This document shows positions 49,809 through 60,677 of a stretch of DNA of 64,000 nt, piece by piece. A model generated the notes under the pieces. That model did not search any database. It had not been told where the DNA came from and saw only the letters and a list, made by a program, of their open reading frames with translations. Position 1 is the stretch's first letter. Every line of letters starts with the position of its first letter. The position numbers and the translations under genes are program-made. The stretch is from Sinomonas cellulolyticus. Lineage in GTDB: Bacteria > Actinomycetota > Actinomycetes > Actinomycetales > Micrococcaceae. The stretch is from contig NZ_BNCM01000004.1 in the NCBI RefSeq assembly GCF_014656475.1, positions 62,001 through 126,000 on the forward strand. Reading direction: 5' to 3'.

Positions 49809-51935
49809 ATGGACTCCACCGCGCAGTCCCCGTTCTGGGGCGCCCGGCCCACCGACAGCGGGACGGACTTCGCCCTCGCGACGGCCCCGGCGGCTGAACG
49901 CGTGGAAGTCTGCCTCGTGGACCACGAGACGTGGGAGCAGCGCTGCTTCGATCTGGCCCGCACGGGGACCACAGCGGGGGAGCAGGCGGTGCGCTGGGAG
50001 GGCACCGTGCCCGGATGCGCGCCCGGGCAGCACTACGGCTACCGCGTCCACGGGCCCTGGGACCCGGGCCGGGGCCTGAGGTTCAACCCCTCCAAGCTGC
50101 TCCTCGACCCGCACTCGCTCGCCGTTTCCGGCCGCACCGAGTGGGGACAGCAGATGCACGCCTACGTGTTCGGCGACCCGGCCACCATGGACACCTCCGA
50201 CTCCCTGGGCCACAGCACCCTCTCGGTGGTGGTAGACCACGCAGAGTACGACTGGGAGGGCGACGCCCACCCGCGCACCCCCTACAACGAGACGGTGATC
50301 TACGAGGCGCACCTCAAGGGCCTCACCCAGCTGCACCCCGAGGTTCCCGAAGCGTGCCGGGGGACATACGCGGGAGCCGCCCACCCCGCCGTCGTGCGCC
50401 ACCTCGCCGAGCTCGGGGTGACCGCGGTGGAGCTCATGCCCGTGCACCAGTTCGTCCACGACTCCACCCTGCTGGAGAAGGGGCTGGTGAACTACTGGGG
50501 CTACAACACGGTGTGCTTCTTCGCGCCGCACGCCGCGTACTCGTCCTCGGGGGACCACGGCCAGCAGATCTACGAGTTCAAGGAGCTCGTCAAGGCGTAC
50601 CACCGGGCCGGGATCGAGGTGATCCTGGACGTGGTCTACAACCACACTGCCGAGGGCAACCACCTCGGACCGCAGCTGAGCTACCGCGGGATCGACAACG
50701 CCGCCTACTACCATCTCGTGCCGGGCAACGAGTTCTACTACATGGACTACACCGGTACCGGCAATTCCCTCAACGTGGGCCACCCGCTCACCCTCCAGCT
50801 CGTGCTGGACTCGCTGCGCTACTGGGTCACCGAGATGCACGTGGACGGCTTCCGGTTCGACCTCGCTGCCACGCTCGCCCGGGAGGAGGGCACGGTGGAC
50901 ATGGTCTCGCCGTTCTTCGGGCTCGTGGCCGCAGACCCGGTGCTCTCCCGCACCAAGCTGATCGCCGAGCCGTGGGACGTGGGCCCCGGCGGCTACCAGG
51001 TGGGCAACTTCCCCCCGCAGTGGACCGAGTGGAACGGGCGGTTCCGGGACACGGTGCGCGACTTCTGGCGCGGCCAGCCCGGCACGCTGCGCGAGCTGGC
51101 CATGCGCGTGGCCGGCTCCGCGGACCTGTACGAGGACGAGGGGCGCAAGCCCAGCGCCTCGATCAACTTCGTCACCGCGCACGACGGCTTCACCCTCGCG
51201 GACCTCGTCTCCTACGACGGCAAGCACAACGAGGCCAACGGCGAGGGCAACCGCGACGGCGCGGATGACAACCGCTCATGGAACTGCGGCGCCGAGGGGC
51301 CCACCGCGGACCCGGGCATCCTCGAGCTGCGGGCCCGGCAGCAGCGCAACCTCCTGCTGACCCTCATGCTCTCCCAGGGCGTGCCCATGCTCTCCCACGG
51401 CGACGAGCTGGGCCGCACCCAGAGCGGGAACAACAACGCGTACTGCCAGGACAACGCCACCACGTGGATCGACTGGGAACACGTCGATTCCAGCCTGCTC
51501 GACTTCACCCGGCGGCTGCTGCGCCTTCGGGCCGACCACCCCGTATTCCGGCGCCGGCACTTCTTCGACGGCTGCCCCGTGGATCCCGCCGAGGGCGACC
51601 CCCTGCCGGACATCGCCTGGATCGACGCGGACGGGTCCTCGATGGGCGACGCCGACTGGGACGAGGACTGGGCCAAGTCCCTCGCGTTCTTCCTCAACGG
51701 CAACGCCGTGCCCTCGCACGGTCGGGCGCCCGGCGACTCCGACTTCCTCGTGATCCTCAACGCCGCGGAGAACGACGTGGACTACCACATCCCCGACGGG
51801 CCCTTCCCGCAGAAGTGGTCCACCGTGCTCACCACGTGCGCCGAACACCTCGTGGGGGAGACCACCGCAGCCAACGAGGTGTTCACCGTCCCGGCCCGCA
51901 GCGCCGTGGTGCTCGAGGCGGCACGGGAAGAGTAG
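49809..51935 (+). CDS. glgX: Glycogen debranching enzyme GlgX (isoamylase type)
   Basis: A 708-residue GH13 (subfamily 11) enzyme that hydrolyses alpha-1,6 branches of glycogen. An N-terminal CBM48 is followed by the barrel, with [11 protein letters not shown], nucleophile Asp351 in DGFRFDLA, acid/base Glu387 in AEPWDVG and Asp459 in TAHDGFTL. A paralogue is in the treYZ operon at 56 kb. Here the usual LAREFYDVD is LAREEGTVD. TAGTGT at 49797-49802, six bases before ATG, fits a leaderless promoter. It is convergent with the kinase gene, 18 bases away. Confidence 0.93.
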   Translation: MDSTAQSPFWGARPTDSGTDFALATAPAAERVEVCLVDHETWEQRCFDLARTGTTAGEQAVRWEGTVPGCAPGQHYGYRVHGPWDPGRGLRFNPSKLLLDPHSLAVSGRTEWGQQMHAYVFGDPATMDTSDSLGHSTLSVVVDHAEYDWEGDAHPRTPYNETVIYEAHLKGLTQLHPEVPEACRGTYAGAAHPAVVRHLAELGVTAVELMPVHQFVHDSTLLEKGLVNYWGYNTVCFFAPHAAYSSSGDHGQQIYEFKELVKAYHRAGIEVILDVVYNHTAEGNHLGPQLSYRGIDNAAYYHLVPGNEFYYMDYTGTGNSLNVGHPLTLQLVLDSLRYWVTEMHVDGFRFDLAATLAREEGTVDMVSPFFGLVAADPVLSRTKLIAEPWDVGPGGYQVGNFPPQWTEWNGRFRDTVRDFWRGQPGTLRELAMRVAGSADLYEDEGRKPSASINFVTAHDGFTLADLVSYDGKHNEANGEGNRDGADDNRSWNCGAEGPTADPGILELRARQQRNLLLTLMLSQGVPMLSHGDELGRTQSGNNNAYCQDNATTWIDWEHVDSSLLDFTRRLLRLRADHPVFRRRHFFDGCPVDPAEGDPLPDIAWIDADGSSMGDADWDEDWAKSLAFFLNGNAVPSHGRAPGDSDFLVILNAAENDVDYHIPDGPFPQKWSTVLTTCAEHLVGETTAANEVFTVPARSAVVLEAAREE

Positions 51936-51953
51936 CCGCCCCCGGCAGCTGGG

Positions 51954-53447
51954 TCAGCTTGCGCTCGGCAGGCCCACGAGGGGCGCCCGGCCCGCCGGCG
52001 GCATTGGCTCCGGCTCGGGCAGGGCGGCTGGCCGCACGGCGGCGGCACTCACGACGGCGGCACGCCCGACGGCGGGGGAGCTTGCCTCGAGCGCGGCGCG
52101 GCGCAGGACGAGCTGATCCATGGCAAGGCCAGCCAGATCGCGCAGCATCGCCGCCTGCGCCCGCGTGAGGGTGCGTGGCACGCGGTCCAGCACGCACAGG
52201 GTGCCGATGTTCGCCCCGGCCGGAGTCTTCAGCGGCATGGCGGCGTAGAACCGCACGCCGAGCTCCCCGCAGACCAGCGGGTTCGCGGCGGCGCAGGGGG
52301 CCGCCGCGGCGTCCGGGAGGACCCATAGATCGTCCTGGAGGACCGCGGACGCGCACAGTCCCGGGTCCCGACCCACGCCATTCGCCTCGAGGCCGCGTGC
52401 GGCGAGGAACCAGATCCGGTCCGCGTCCACGATGCTGATCGCCGCCATCGGCACGTCCAGGGCGCGGGCAGCCAGGCGTGTGATCCGGTCGAGGGAGCCC
52501 GTCTGTGCCATGCCCGGGGCGGTGTAGCCGCGCACCTCGCCAAGACGCAGCGACTCCTCTGCCTCCTCCAGTTCCGGCAGGGGCCACGCCAGGACGTCCA
52601 GTGCGGCGATCCTCTGGAGGGCGGCGGCCGCCTCCGCGGGGGAGGGGCGTGCGGTCGGATCCATCGCCGTCATCCCCGCAAGGAGCTCACCCCAGAGGGG
52701 ATCGACGTCGTCGGGGATGGGCGGCGGGAGGGTGAGCCGCCGGACGGCGCTCTCGAGTGGTGGACCAGGGAACGCCATCGTCCCGGTGAGGCACTGGAGC
52801 AGCACCAAACCCAGCGAATAGACGTCGCTGGGCGGGCCGGCATGGTCACCGCGGACCTGCTCCGGGCTGAGGAACGCGGGGGTCCCGGAGACGGCGTCCT
52901 CCAGAGTGAGCTCAGAGTCCGGAACCCAGGCGATGCCGAAGTCGGTGAGCTTCGCGCGGAACCTTGCCGCGGCGTCCGGACGGTCCAGCAGGAGGATATT
53001 GGCGGGCTTGATGTCCCGGTGGACCACTCCGCGGCCGTGCACGTAACTGAGGGCCTCGCACAGGTCGCGGCCGATCCCTGCGACGTCGGAGGGGTCCAAC
53101 GGACCGTGCCGGAGGCCGTCGCGCAGGTCGGCGCCCGCCACCAGCTCCATGACGAGGAAGACGCGCGGGTCGCCGCAGGCGGTGCGTTCAGTCCCGGCGT
53201 CGAGGAGCGTGACAAGGCCGGGGTGGCTCAGCTGCGCGAGCAGCTTCACTTCGGTGTCGCTGCGCCGCAGCTCAGCCTCGTCCATGTCTGCGGGACGCAT
53301 GACTTTGACGGCGACCTCCCGGCCCAGGGACTCGTCGAGCGCACGGTGCACGGCCGCCGTCGAGCCTCGCCCGATCACCTCGAGCAGCCGGTACCTGCCT
53401 CCCACGAGATCCTGAGCCACGCTGGGCCCACGGTTCTGCTCGGCCAT
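51954..53447 (-). CDS. Cytosolic Ser/Thr protein kinase with C-terminal GAF domain
   Basis: A 497-residue Hanks-type kinase. Glycine loop GRGSTAAV (26-33), Lys48 in VAVKVM, the catalytic loop HRDIKPAN (143-150), DFG (169-171) and SGTPAFLSPEQ are intact, so it should be active. There is no TM helix or PASTA region, unlike PknB. Residues about 310-460 are a GAF domain (DVPMAAISIVDADRIWFLAA; GRDPGLCASAV; MPLKTPAGANIGTLCVLD), often a sensor of small molecules or redox. A Pro-rich tail ends the chain. Targets are not deducible; glgX is convergent. Confidence 0.9.
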   Translation of the reverse strand: MAEQNRGPSVAQDLVGGRYRLLEVIGRGSTAAVHRALDESLGREVAVKVMRPADMDEAELRRSDTEVKLLAQLSHPGLVTLLDAGTERTACGDPRVFLVMELVAGADLRDGLRHGPLDPSDVAGIGRDLCEALSYVHGRGVVHRDIKPANILLLDRPDAAARFRAKLTDFGIAWVPDSELTLEDAVSGTPAFLSPEQVRGDHAGPPSDVYSLGLVLLQCLTGTMAFPGPPLESAVRRLTLPPPIPDDVDPLWGELLAGMTAMDPTARPSPAEAAAALQRIAALDVLAWPLPELEEAEESLRLGEVRGYTAPGMAQTGSLDRITRLAARALDVPMAAISIVDADRIWFLAARGLEANGVGRDPGLCASAVLQDDLWVLPDAAAAPCAAANPLVCGELGVRFYAAMPLKTPAGANIGTLCVLDRVPRTLTRAQAAMLRDLAGLAMDQLVLRRAALEASSPAVGRAAVVSAAAVRPAALPEPEPMPPAGRAPLVGLPSAS

Positions 53448-53635
53448 GCCAACCCGCTTTCCACAAACGGACGGCAGGAGGCAGCCGGAATGGCGCCCAC
53501 GGGCCCGATTGCGTCAGCTTTACCCAGCCATCGAGGAAACGAAACCGGACCCTCGGTAAGCAGTCGGGCCCCGGGGCGCGGGGCCGCTGACCACAGCCCG
53601 CCGTCCGCGCCGTCGACGGGCGCGGGCGGCCGGTC

Positions 53636-53641
53636 TAGAAT
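53636..53641 (+). promoter_or_regulatory. Candidate -10 box (TAGAAT) for the oxidoreductase gene
   Basis: TAGAAT at 53636-53641 would give a leader of about 40 bases containing AGAAGGA. The 240-base divergent spacer (53448-53687) shows no other gene. Confidence 0.4.
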
Positions 53642-53687
53642 TCCAACGCCCGCTCCACCGCGCCTGCCCCGTGAGAAGGACCCAGCC

Positions 53688-54350
53688 ATGGACATCGCCA
53701 TCCTCGGAACCGGACTCGTGGGCCGCACGCTCGCCGGACGCTTCGCCGAACTCGGCCATACCGTCACGGTGGGGACCCGGGACCCGCAGGCTACCCTGGC
53801 GCGCACGGGGGAGGGGGAGTTCGGCGACTGGGCGGCGCAGCACAGGGCCGTGGGCATTGCCACCTTCGCCGACGCCGTCGGGGCCGCTGAGCTCGTGGTC
53901 AACGCCACGAACGGCGGCGCCTCCCTTGACGTGCTCGCCCTGACCGGACCGCACGGCCTCGCGGGCAAGGTACTCATGGACGTGGCCAACCCCCTGGACG
54001 TCACCCACGGGCTGCCGCCCACGCTGTTCGTCAAGGACACCGACTCCCTCGGGGAGCGGATCCAGCGCGCCTACCCTGCCGCGCGGGTGGTGAAGGCGCT
54101 GAACACTGTCAACGCCATGGTCATGGCACATCCCGAGGTGCTGCCCGAGCCCGGCACCGTGTTCATCTGCGGGAACAACCAGGACGCCAAGGCCACCGTC
54201 ACCACGCTCCTGGCCGAGCTGGGCCACCGCGACATCATCGACCTCGGGGACATCACCGGTGCCCGGGGCACCGAGATGATGATCCCCGTCTGGGTCCGGC
54301 TCTGGGGCGCCCTGGGCGGACCCGCGTTCAACTTCAAGGTGGTCCGCTGA
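53688..54350 (+). CDS. Dinucleotide-binding oxidoreductase, F420-dependent/NpcR-like
   Basis: A 220-residue protein of the F420_oxidored (NADP oxidoreductase coenzyme F420-dependent) family. The N-terminus MDIAILGTGLVGRTLAGRFA is a nucleotide-binding Rossmann motif. ADLELVVNATNGG-like features (VVNATNGGASLDVLA), LMDVANPLDVTHG and VKALNTVNAMVM follow. It could reduce F420 or act as an NADPH oxidoreductase. AGAAGGA seven bases upstream supports ATG 53688; the frame is open further upstream without merit. Confidence 0.85.
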   Translation: MDIAILGTGLVGRTLAGRFAELGHTVTVGTRDPQATLARTGEGEFGDWAAQHRAVGIATFADAVGAAELVVNATNGGASLDVLALTGPHGLAGKVLMDVANPLDVTHGLPPTLFVKDTDSLGERIQRAYPAARVVKALNTVNAMVMAHPEVLPEPGTVFICGNNQDAKATVTTLLAELGHRDIIDLGDITGARGTEMMIPVWVRLWGALGGPAFNFKVVR

Positions 54351-54359
54351 GCGGCCTCC

Positions 54360-54761
54360 CTAGGAGGGCTCGAAGCCTATGAGCCAGTGGAGGCCGAACC
54401 GGTCCACAACCTGCCCGTCCGAGGCGCCCCACGGGCGCTCCTGCAGATCGTCCACCACGCGCCCGCCGTCGGCGAGGCCGGCGAACCAGGCCCGCAGCGT
54501 CGCCTCGTCCGCAGTCCCGAGGAGGGAGAGCATGAGGCCCTCTGTCCGCACAGCCGGTCCGCCGGCGTCGGCATCGGCGCCGCTGAGGTGCACGACGCCG
54601 GTCAGCTCGCCGTGCGCGATCGCGTCGCCGGGTGCGTCGGTGCGGCCGAACTGCTCGCGGGTGAACAGGGACAGGCTGCCGCCGAAGACCCCGTGGTAGA
54701 AGCCGAGGGCTTCGCGCGCGTTCCCGGGGAACAGGACGTAGGGCACAGGAGCGGCTGTCAT
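54360..54761 (-). CDS. VOC-superfamily (PhnB/glyoxalase-like) protein
   Basis: A 133-residue vicinal-oxygen-chelate protein of the PhnB-like group: PYVLFPGNAREALGFYHGVF, GELTGVVHLSGADA and the C-terminal WGASDGQVVDRFGLHWLIG. It has neither a complete glyoxalase I metal set nor a clear substrate. TAGCCT at 54769-54774, seven bases before ATG 54761, fits a leaderless start. Convergent with the oxidoreductase, stops nine bases apart. Confidence 0.85.
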   Translation of the reverse strand: MTAAPVPYVLFPGNAREALGFYHGVFGGSLSLFTREQFGRTDAPGDAIAHGELTGVVHLSGADADAGGPAVRTEGLMLSLLGTADEATLRAWFAGLADGGRVVDDLQERPWGASDGQVVDRFGLHWLIGFEPS

Positions 54762-54819
54762 AGCCCTCAGGCTAGCCCGGCCCCTGGCGCCGGCGCGCTG
54801 CGCGGCCGAGCAGGATGCG

Positions 54820-55326
54820 TCAGGAGTGCTTGGACGGCTCGATCTGGTCCACGGCCGCGCGGATGTTCTCGAGGAAGCGGATCACGGTGTCCGCCTCGTC
54901 CTTGCTCAGGTTGCCGGCGGCCGAGATCATGCGCTCGTGCATGGCGCCGAGGGTCTTGCGGACTTCGTCGTCGGAGCCCGGGGTGGGGCGCAGGACGAGC
55001 GCGCGGCGGTCCGTAGGGTGCGGCTCACGGCGCACATGCCCGCTGCGGACCAGCCGGTCGATCAGGCTCGTCATGGACGCAGAGGTGATCCCCAGCCGGA
55101 CCGCGAGGTCCTTCGGGGAGAGCTGCTGGCCCCGTGATTCCGCCTCCAGCAGGTACCGCAGCGCGAGCAGGTCCGTCTCGCCCATGGACATGGCGTCGCG
55201 GGTGCGCCGGCGCATGGCCGATTCAGCGGCGCGGTAGTCCCGCAGCGCGTTCAGGATGCGGACAGCCTGCGCCTTGTGCTCGGTGTCCTGCTTGTACCAG
55301 TAGCCGGTCTGGCGCCGTATCTGCAT
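54820..55326 (-). CDS. MarR-family transcriptional regulator
   Basis: A 168-residue winged-helix dimeric regulator. MGETDLLALRYLLEAE, then LSPKDLAVRLGITSASMTSL (recognition helix), VRSGHVRREPHPTDRRALVL (wing) are all typical. SD GGGAGG lies six bases upstream of ATG 55326. Two perfect 15-base palindromes and several CTAG sites lie in its promoter region, so autoregulation and control of the divergent small gene are likely. Confidence 0.92.
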   Translation of the reverse strand: MQIRRQTGYWYKQDTEHKAQAVRILNALRDYRAAESAMRRRTRDAMSMGETDLLALRYLLEAESRGQQLSPKDLAVRLGITSASMTSLIDRLVRSGHVRREPHPTDRRALVLRPTPGSDDEVRKTLGAMHERMISAAGNLSKDEADTVIRFLENIRAAVDQIEPSKHS

Positions 55327-55344
55327 CTCAAACCTCCCGAGATA

Positions 55345-55446
55345 GCTAGATTATCTAGCAATCGATCATAGCTTGGTTCTCTGCTTTCCCACGCTGCTCT
55401 GCTCGACTTCATCTCCTGTCTCCTATATAACTAGCTAGTCTAGCTA
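55345..55446. promoter_or_regulatory. Two 15-bp CTAG palindromes in the marR promoter region
   Basis: GCTAGATTATCTAGC (55345-55359) and TAGCTAGTCTAGCTA (55432-55446) are both perfect 7-1-7 inverted repeats sharing GCTAG...CTAGC. CTAG occurs six times between 55346 and 55463, though it is normally scarce in high-GC genomes. The spacer between marR and the next gene (55327-55479) is also strikingly AT-rich, which marks promoter DNA. Confidence 0.65.
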
Positions 55447-55479
55447 CTAACTAAAGAATCTAGCTTTGAGGAGACGAGC

Positions 55480-55785
55480 GTGCTGCAGGATCCGATTGCC
55501 CTTCCCCAGCCTCTGGAGACCCGGCGCCCGGTGGCGCCCCCCGAGACGCAGCGCCTCCTCGGAGCCGCCCCGAATGGGGGCCCCGCCCACTGCCGGGAGT
55601 CTATGGTGCTCGGCGTGGGCCCGGACGGAGTGGGGGAGGCGCCCGGAGCCGGCGCGCTCGAGTGGCGCTGCCGGTGCGGCTTCCGCCTCGACGCCGGGCT
55701 CGTGCCGCTGCCGTTCCCGGGGGAGCTGCAGCTTGGGCTCCCCTACTCGGAGCTGCCCGCGGATGCACTGCGGGCGGCGGCCTGA
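55480..55785 (+). CDS. Small protein divergent from marR, 101 aa
   Basis: Not recognised. GTG 55480 has GAGGAG six bases upstream, and the gene follows the MarR operator region. The chain begins MLQDPIALPQPLETRRPVAP and includes WRCRCGFRLDAG, a two-Cys pair that could bind metal, then PLPFPGELQLGLPYSELP. There is no TM helix. It may be the target of MarR, but the product function is unknown. Another frame in the same stretch belongs to no visible gene. Confidence 0.5.
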   Translation: MLQDPIALPQPLETRRPVAPPETQRLLGAAPNGGPAHCRESMVLGVGPDGVGEAPGAGALEWRCRCGFRLDAGLVPLPFPGELQLGLPYSELPADALRAAA

Positions 55786-55890
55786 TCCACCCGGGCGGCA
55801 TCGCGCTCGACCATCTCGCGCTCGCCGACGCCGTCGCCACCTGACGCTGCGTCGCACGGCACCCGGCGCAGAACCGTCACATAGACTCGC

Positions 55891-55896
55891 TAGGAT
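55891..55896 (+). promoter_or_regulatory. Candidate -10 (TAGGAT) for the treXYZ operon
   Basis: TAGGAT at 55891-55896, with TAGACT nine bases earlier, would start an mRNA with a leader of about 40 bases containing AAGGAG. The 157-base spacer 55786-55942 has no other gene. Confidence 0.4.
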
Positions 55897-55942
55897 GCCC
55901 CAAACGGCCCCACGGTGGGCCGAACAGCAAGGAGCTGAACAC

Positions 55943-58153
<2,211 letters not shown>

Positions 58154-58175
58154 TCCCGGCGCGAGAAGGAGCCCT

Positions 58176-60677
58176 GTGAAGACCCCCGCCTCGACCTACC
58201 GACTCCAGATCCGCCCCGAGTTCACCCTGGACGACGCCGCGGCGCTCGTGCCGTACCTGTCCTCCCTCGGCGTGGACTGGCTCTACCTCTCACCCCTGCT
58301 GGAGTCGGTGGGCTCGTCCGAGCATGGGTACGACGTCTCGGGGCCGTCCCGGGTGGACCGGGAGCGCGGGGGCCGGGAAGGCCTCTCCGCGCTCGCGGGT
58401 GCCGCGCGCGGGGCGGGGATGGGCGTCCTCGTGGACATCGTGCCGAACCACCTCGGCGTGGCCGTCCCCGAGGAGAACCCATGGTGGTGGCACCTCCTGC
58501 GCGAGGGCCGCGGCTCGCGGTACGCGGACGCGTTCGACGTCGACTGGGATGCCGGGGACGGCAAGGTGCTCCTGCCCGTCCTCGGCTCCGCGGAGGACCT
58601 CGAACTGCTCAGGATCGAGGGCAACCGGCTCTGGTACTACGACAACTCCTACCCGCTGGCCCCGGGCTCCTGGCAGCACGGGGACTCTGCCCGGACGGTG
58701 CACGACCGCCAGCACTACCGGCTCATCCCGTGGCGGGAGGCGGACACCCGCCTGAACTACCGTCGCTTCTTCGCCGTCAACACGCTCGCCGGTGTGCGGG
58801 TGGAGGTCCCCTGGGTGTTCGCCCAGAGCCACGCCGAGGTGCGCCGCTGGATCGAGGAGGGGCTTGTGGACGGGCTCCGGATCGACCACCCGGACGGGCT
58901 CTTCGATCCCGAGGAGTACCTCGAGCGGCTCCGCGAGCTCTCGGGCGGCGCGTACACGCTCGTGGAGAAGATCCTCGAGCCCGGGGAGTCACTGCCGGAC
59001 GACTTCGCCTGCGAGGGCACCACCGGATACGACGCGCTCGGCCTCGTGGACCGCGTCCTCGTCGACCCTGCGGGGGAGGCACCCCTCACGGGGCTCGACA
59101 CGCGACTGCGCGGCGAGCCGGCGGACTACGCCGAGATGGTGCACGGGACGAAGCGCTGGATGGCCGACGGGCTGCTCCGCGCGGAGATCCTGCGCTTGGC
59201 ACGGCTTGCCGCTGCTCCGCCGCCCGAGCAGGAGGGCGCCGCCGCGGAGGAGGGCAGAGCCGGGGACTCGCAGCGCCCCTCCCTTGACGTCCTCGCCGAT
59301 GCTCTCGCCGAGATCGCTGCCCACTTCCCGGTGTACCGCACGTACCTGACCCCGGACCGGGCCGAGGAGTCCGAGGATGGCACCGAGGCGACCCGAGACC
59401 CTGACGAGGCGAGCCTCGCACATGGCGAGTCGGCCCATCAGGGCCAGGAACACGATCTCGCGGTCCTGGCCGGCGCGTGTCGGGACGCCGCCGCCGAGCG
59501 CCCTGACCTCGCAGAGGTGATCGAGGCGCTCGAGCCCCGGCTCGCCGACCCGCGCGAGGAGCTGTGCCGCCGCTTCCAGCAGACCACCGGCATGATCATG
59601 GCCAAGGCCGTCGAGGACACCGCGTTCTATCGCTACTCGCGCCTGGGCACTTTGACGGAGGTGGGCGGGGACCCCACCATGTTCTCGGTGTCCCCGGGCG
59701 AGTTCCACGCATCCAATGCTGAGCGGGAGCGCCGGATGCCGCACTCGATGACTGCCCTCACCACGCACGACACGAAGCGCAGCGAGGACACGCGTGCACG
59801 CATCACGGTGCTGTCCGAGCTCGCTGAGGAGTGGGCGGCGGCCCTCCCCGCGCTGATGGAGGCCGTGCCCGCCGGTAACGCGCCGGACGAGGAGGGGGCC
59901 AGAGTCGACGGGCCGCTGGCCAACCTCCTGTGGCAGGCAGTCCTCGGCTCGTGGCCGGCGGACCGTGACCGCCTGGGCCAGTACGCAGAGAAGGCGGCAC
60001 GGGAGGCCGGGGTCCACACCCTCTGGACCGCGCCGGACGAGCAGTTCGAGGCCGCGGTGCACCGGCTCGTGGACGCCGCCACGGACCCGGACAGCGCGGC
60101 CTACCCCATCATCTCGGCCTTCGCCGACCGGATCGCCCCCTTCGGAGCCTCCAACGGCCTCACCGCCAAGCTCCTGCAGCTGGCCATGCCCGGCGTCCCG
60201 GACGTCTACCAGGGCACGGAGCTGTGGGACCGCTCCCTGTGCGATCCCGACAACCGCCGCGACGTGGACTTCGCGGCCCGCACCAAGGCGCTGGCCGCGC
60301 TCGACGCCGGCGCCCCCGTGCTCGGGCCGCTCGACCAGGATGCCAAACTGCTCGTGGTCTCCCGCACGCTGCGGCTGCGCCGCGACAGGCCAGAGCTCTT
60401 CACCGGCTATGCGCCCATCGAGGCCTCCGGGCCAGCGGCCTCGCACCTCATCGGGTTCCGACGGGGAGAGCGGGGTGCTGCCGTCCTCGCCACCCGCCTG
60501 CCCGCGGGCCTGGACCGGGCCGGGGGGTGGGGCGCGACGACGGTCCGGCTTGCCCGCCCCGCCCGCGACGCCTTCACGGGGGCGGCCTTCAGCGAGGGCG
60601 AGGTGCTCGTGTCGGAGGTGCTGGCCACCCTCCCGGTGGCCCTGCTCGTTCCCGAGGAGGCGATCGGCCATGAGTGA
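58176..60677 (+). CDS. treY: Maltooligosyltrehalose synthase TreY
   Basis: A GH13 (subfamily 26) enzyme of 833 residues that converts the reducing-end alpha-1,4 bond of maltooligosaccharides to alpha-1,1, giving maltooligosyltrehalose. Signatures are [50 protein letters not shown] (nucleophile Asp237), [28 protein letters not shown] and [13 protein letters not shown]. The start is GTG 58176 with AAGGAG. A Glu/Ala-rich insertion lies around residues 345-440. The stop overlaps treZ by eight bases. Confidence 0.95.
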   Translation: MKTPASTYRLQIRPEFTLDDAAALVPYLSSLGVDWLYLSPLLESVGSSEHGYDVSGPSRVDRERGGREGLSALAGAARGAGMGVLVDIVPNHLGVAVPEENPWWWHLLREGRGSRYADAFDVDWDAGDGKVLLPVLGSAEDLELLRIEGNRLWYYDNSYPLAPGSWQHGDSARTVHDRQHYRLIPWREADTRLNYRRFFAVNTLAGVRVEVPWVFAQSHAEVRRWIEEGLVDGLRIDHPDGLFDPEEYLERLRELSGGAYTLVEKILEPGESLPDDFACEGTTGYDALGLVDRVLVDPAGEAPLTGLDTRLRGEPADYAEMVHGTKRWMADGLLRAEILRLARLAAAPPPEQEGAAAEEGRAGDSQRPSLDVLADALAEIAAHFPVYRTYLTPDRAEESEDGTEATRDPDEASLAHGESAHQGQEHDLAVLAGACRDAAAERPDLAEVIEALEPRLADPREELCRRFQQTTGMIMAKAVEDTAFYRYSRLGTLTEVGGDPTMFSVSPGEFHASNAERERRMPHSMTALTTHDTKRSEDTRARITVLSELAEEWAAALPALMEAVPAGNAPDEEGARVDGPLANLLWQAVLGSWPADRDRLGQYAEKAAREAGVHTLWTAPDEQFEAAVHRLVDAATDPDSAAYPIISAFADRIAPFGASNGLTAKLLQLAMPGVPDVYQGTELWDRSLCDPDNRRDVDFAARTKALAALDAGAPVLGPLDQDAKLLVVSRTLRLRRDRPELFTGYAPIEASGPAASHLIGFRRGERGAAVLATRLPAGLDRAGGWGATTVRLARPARDAFTGAAFSEGEVLVSEVLATLPVALLVPEEAIGHE

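Noticed and set aside
55466..55942. Upstream extension of the treX frame
   Set aside because: Arg/Pro-rich, no family similarity, overlaps the small gene, and a proper SD and N-terminus exist at 55943.
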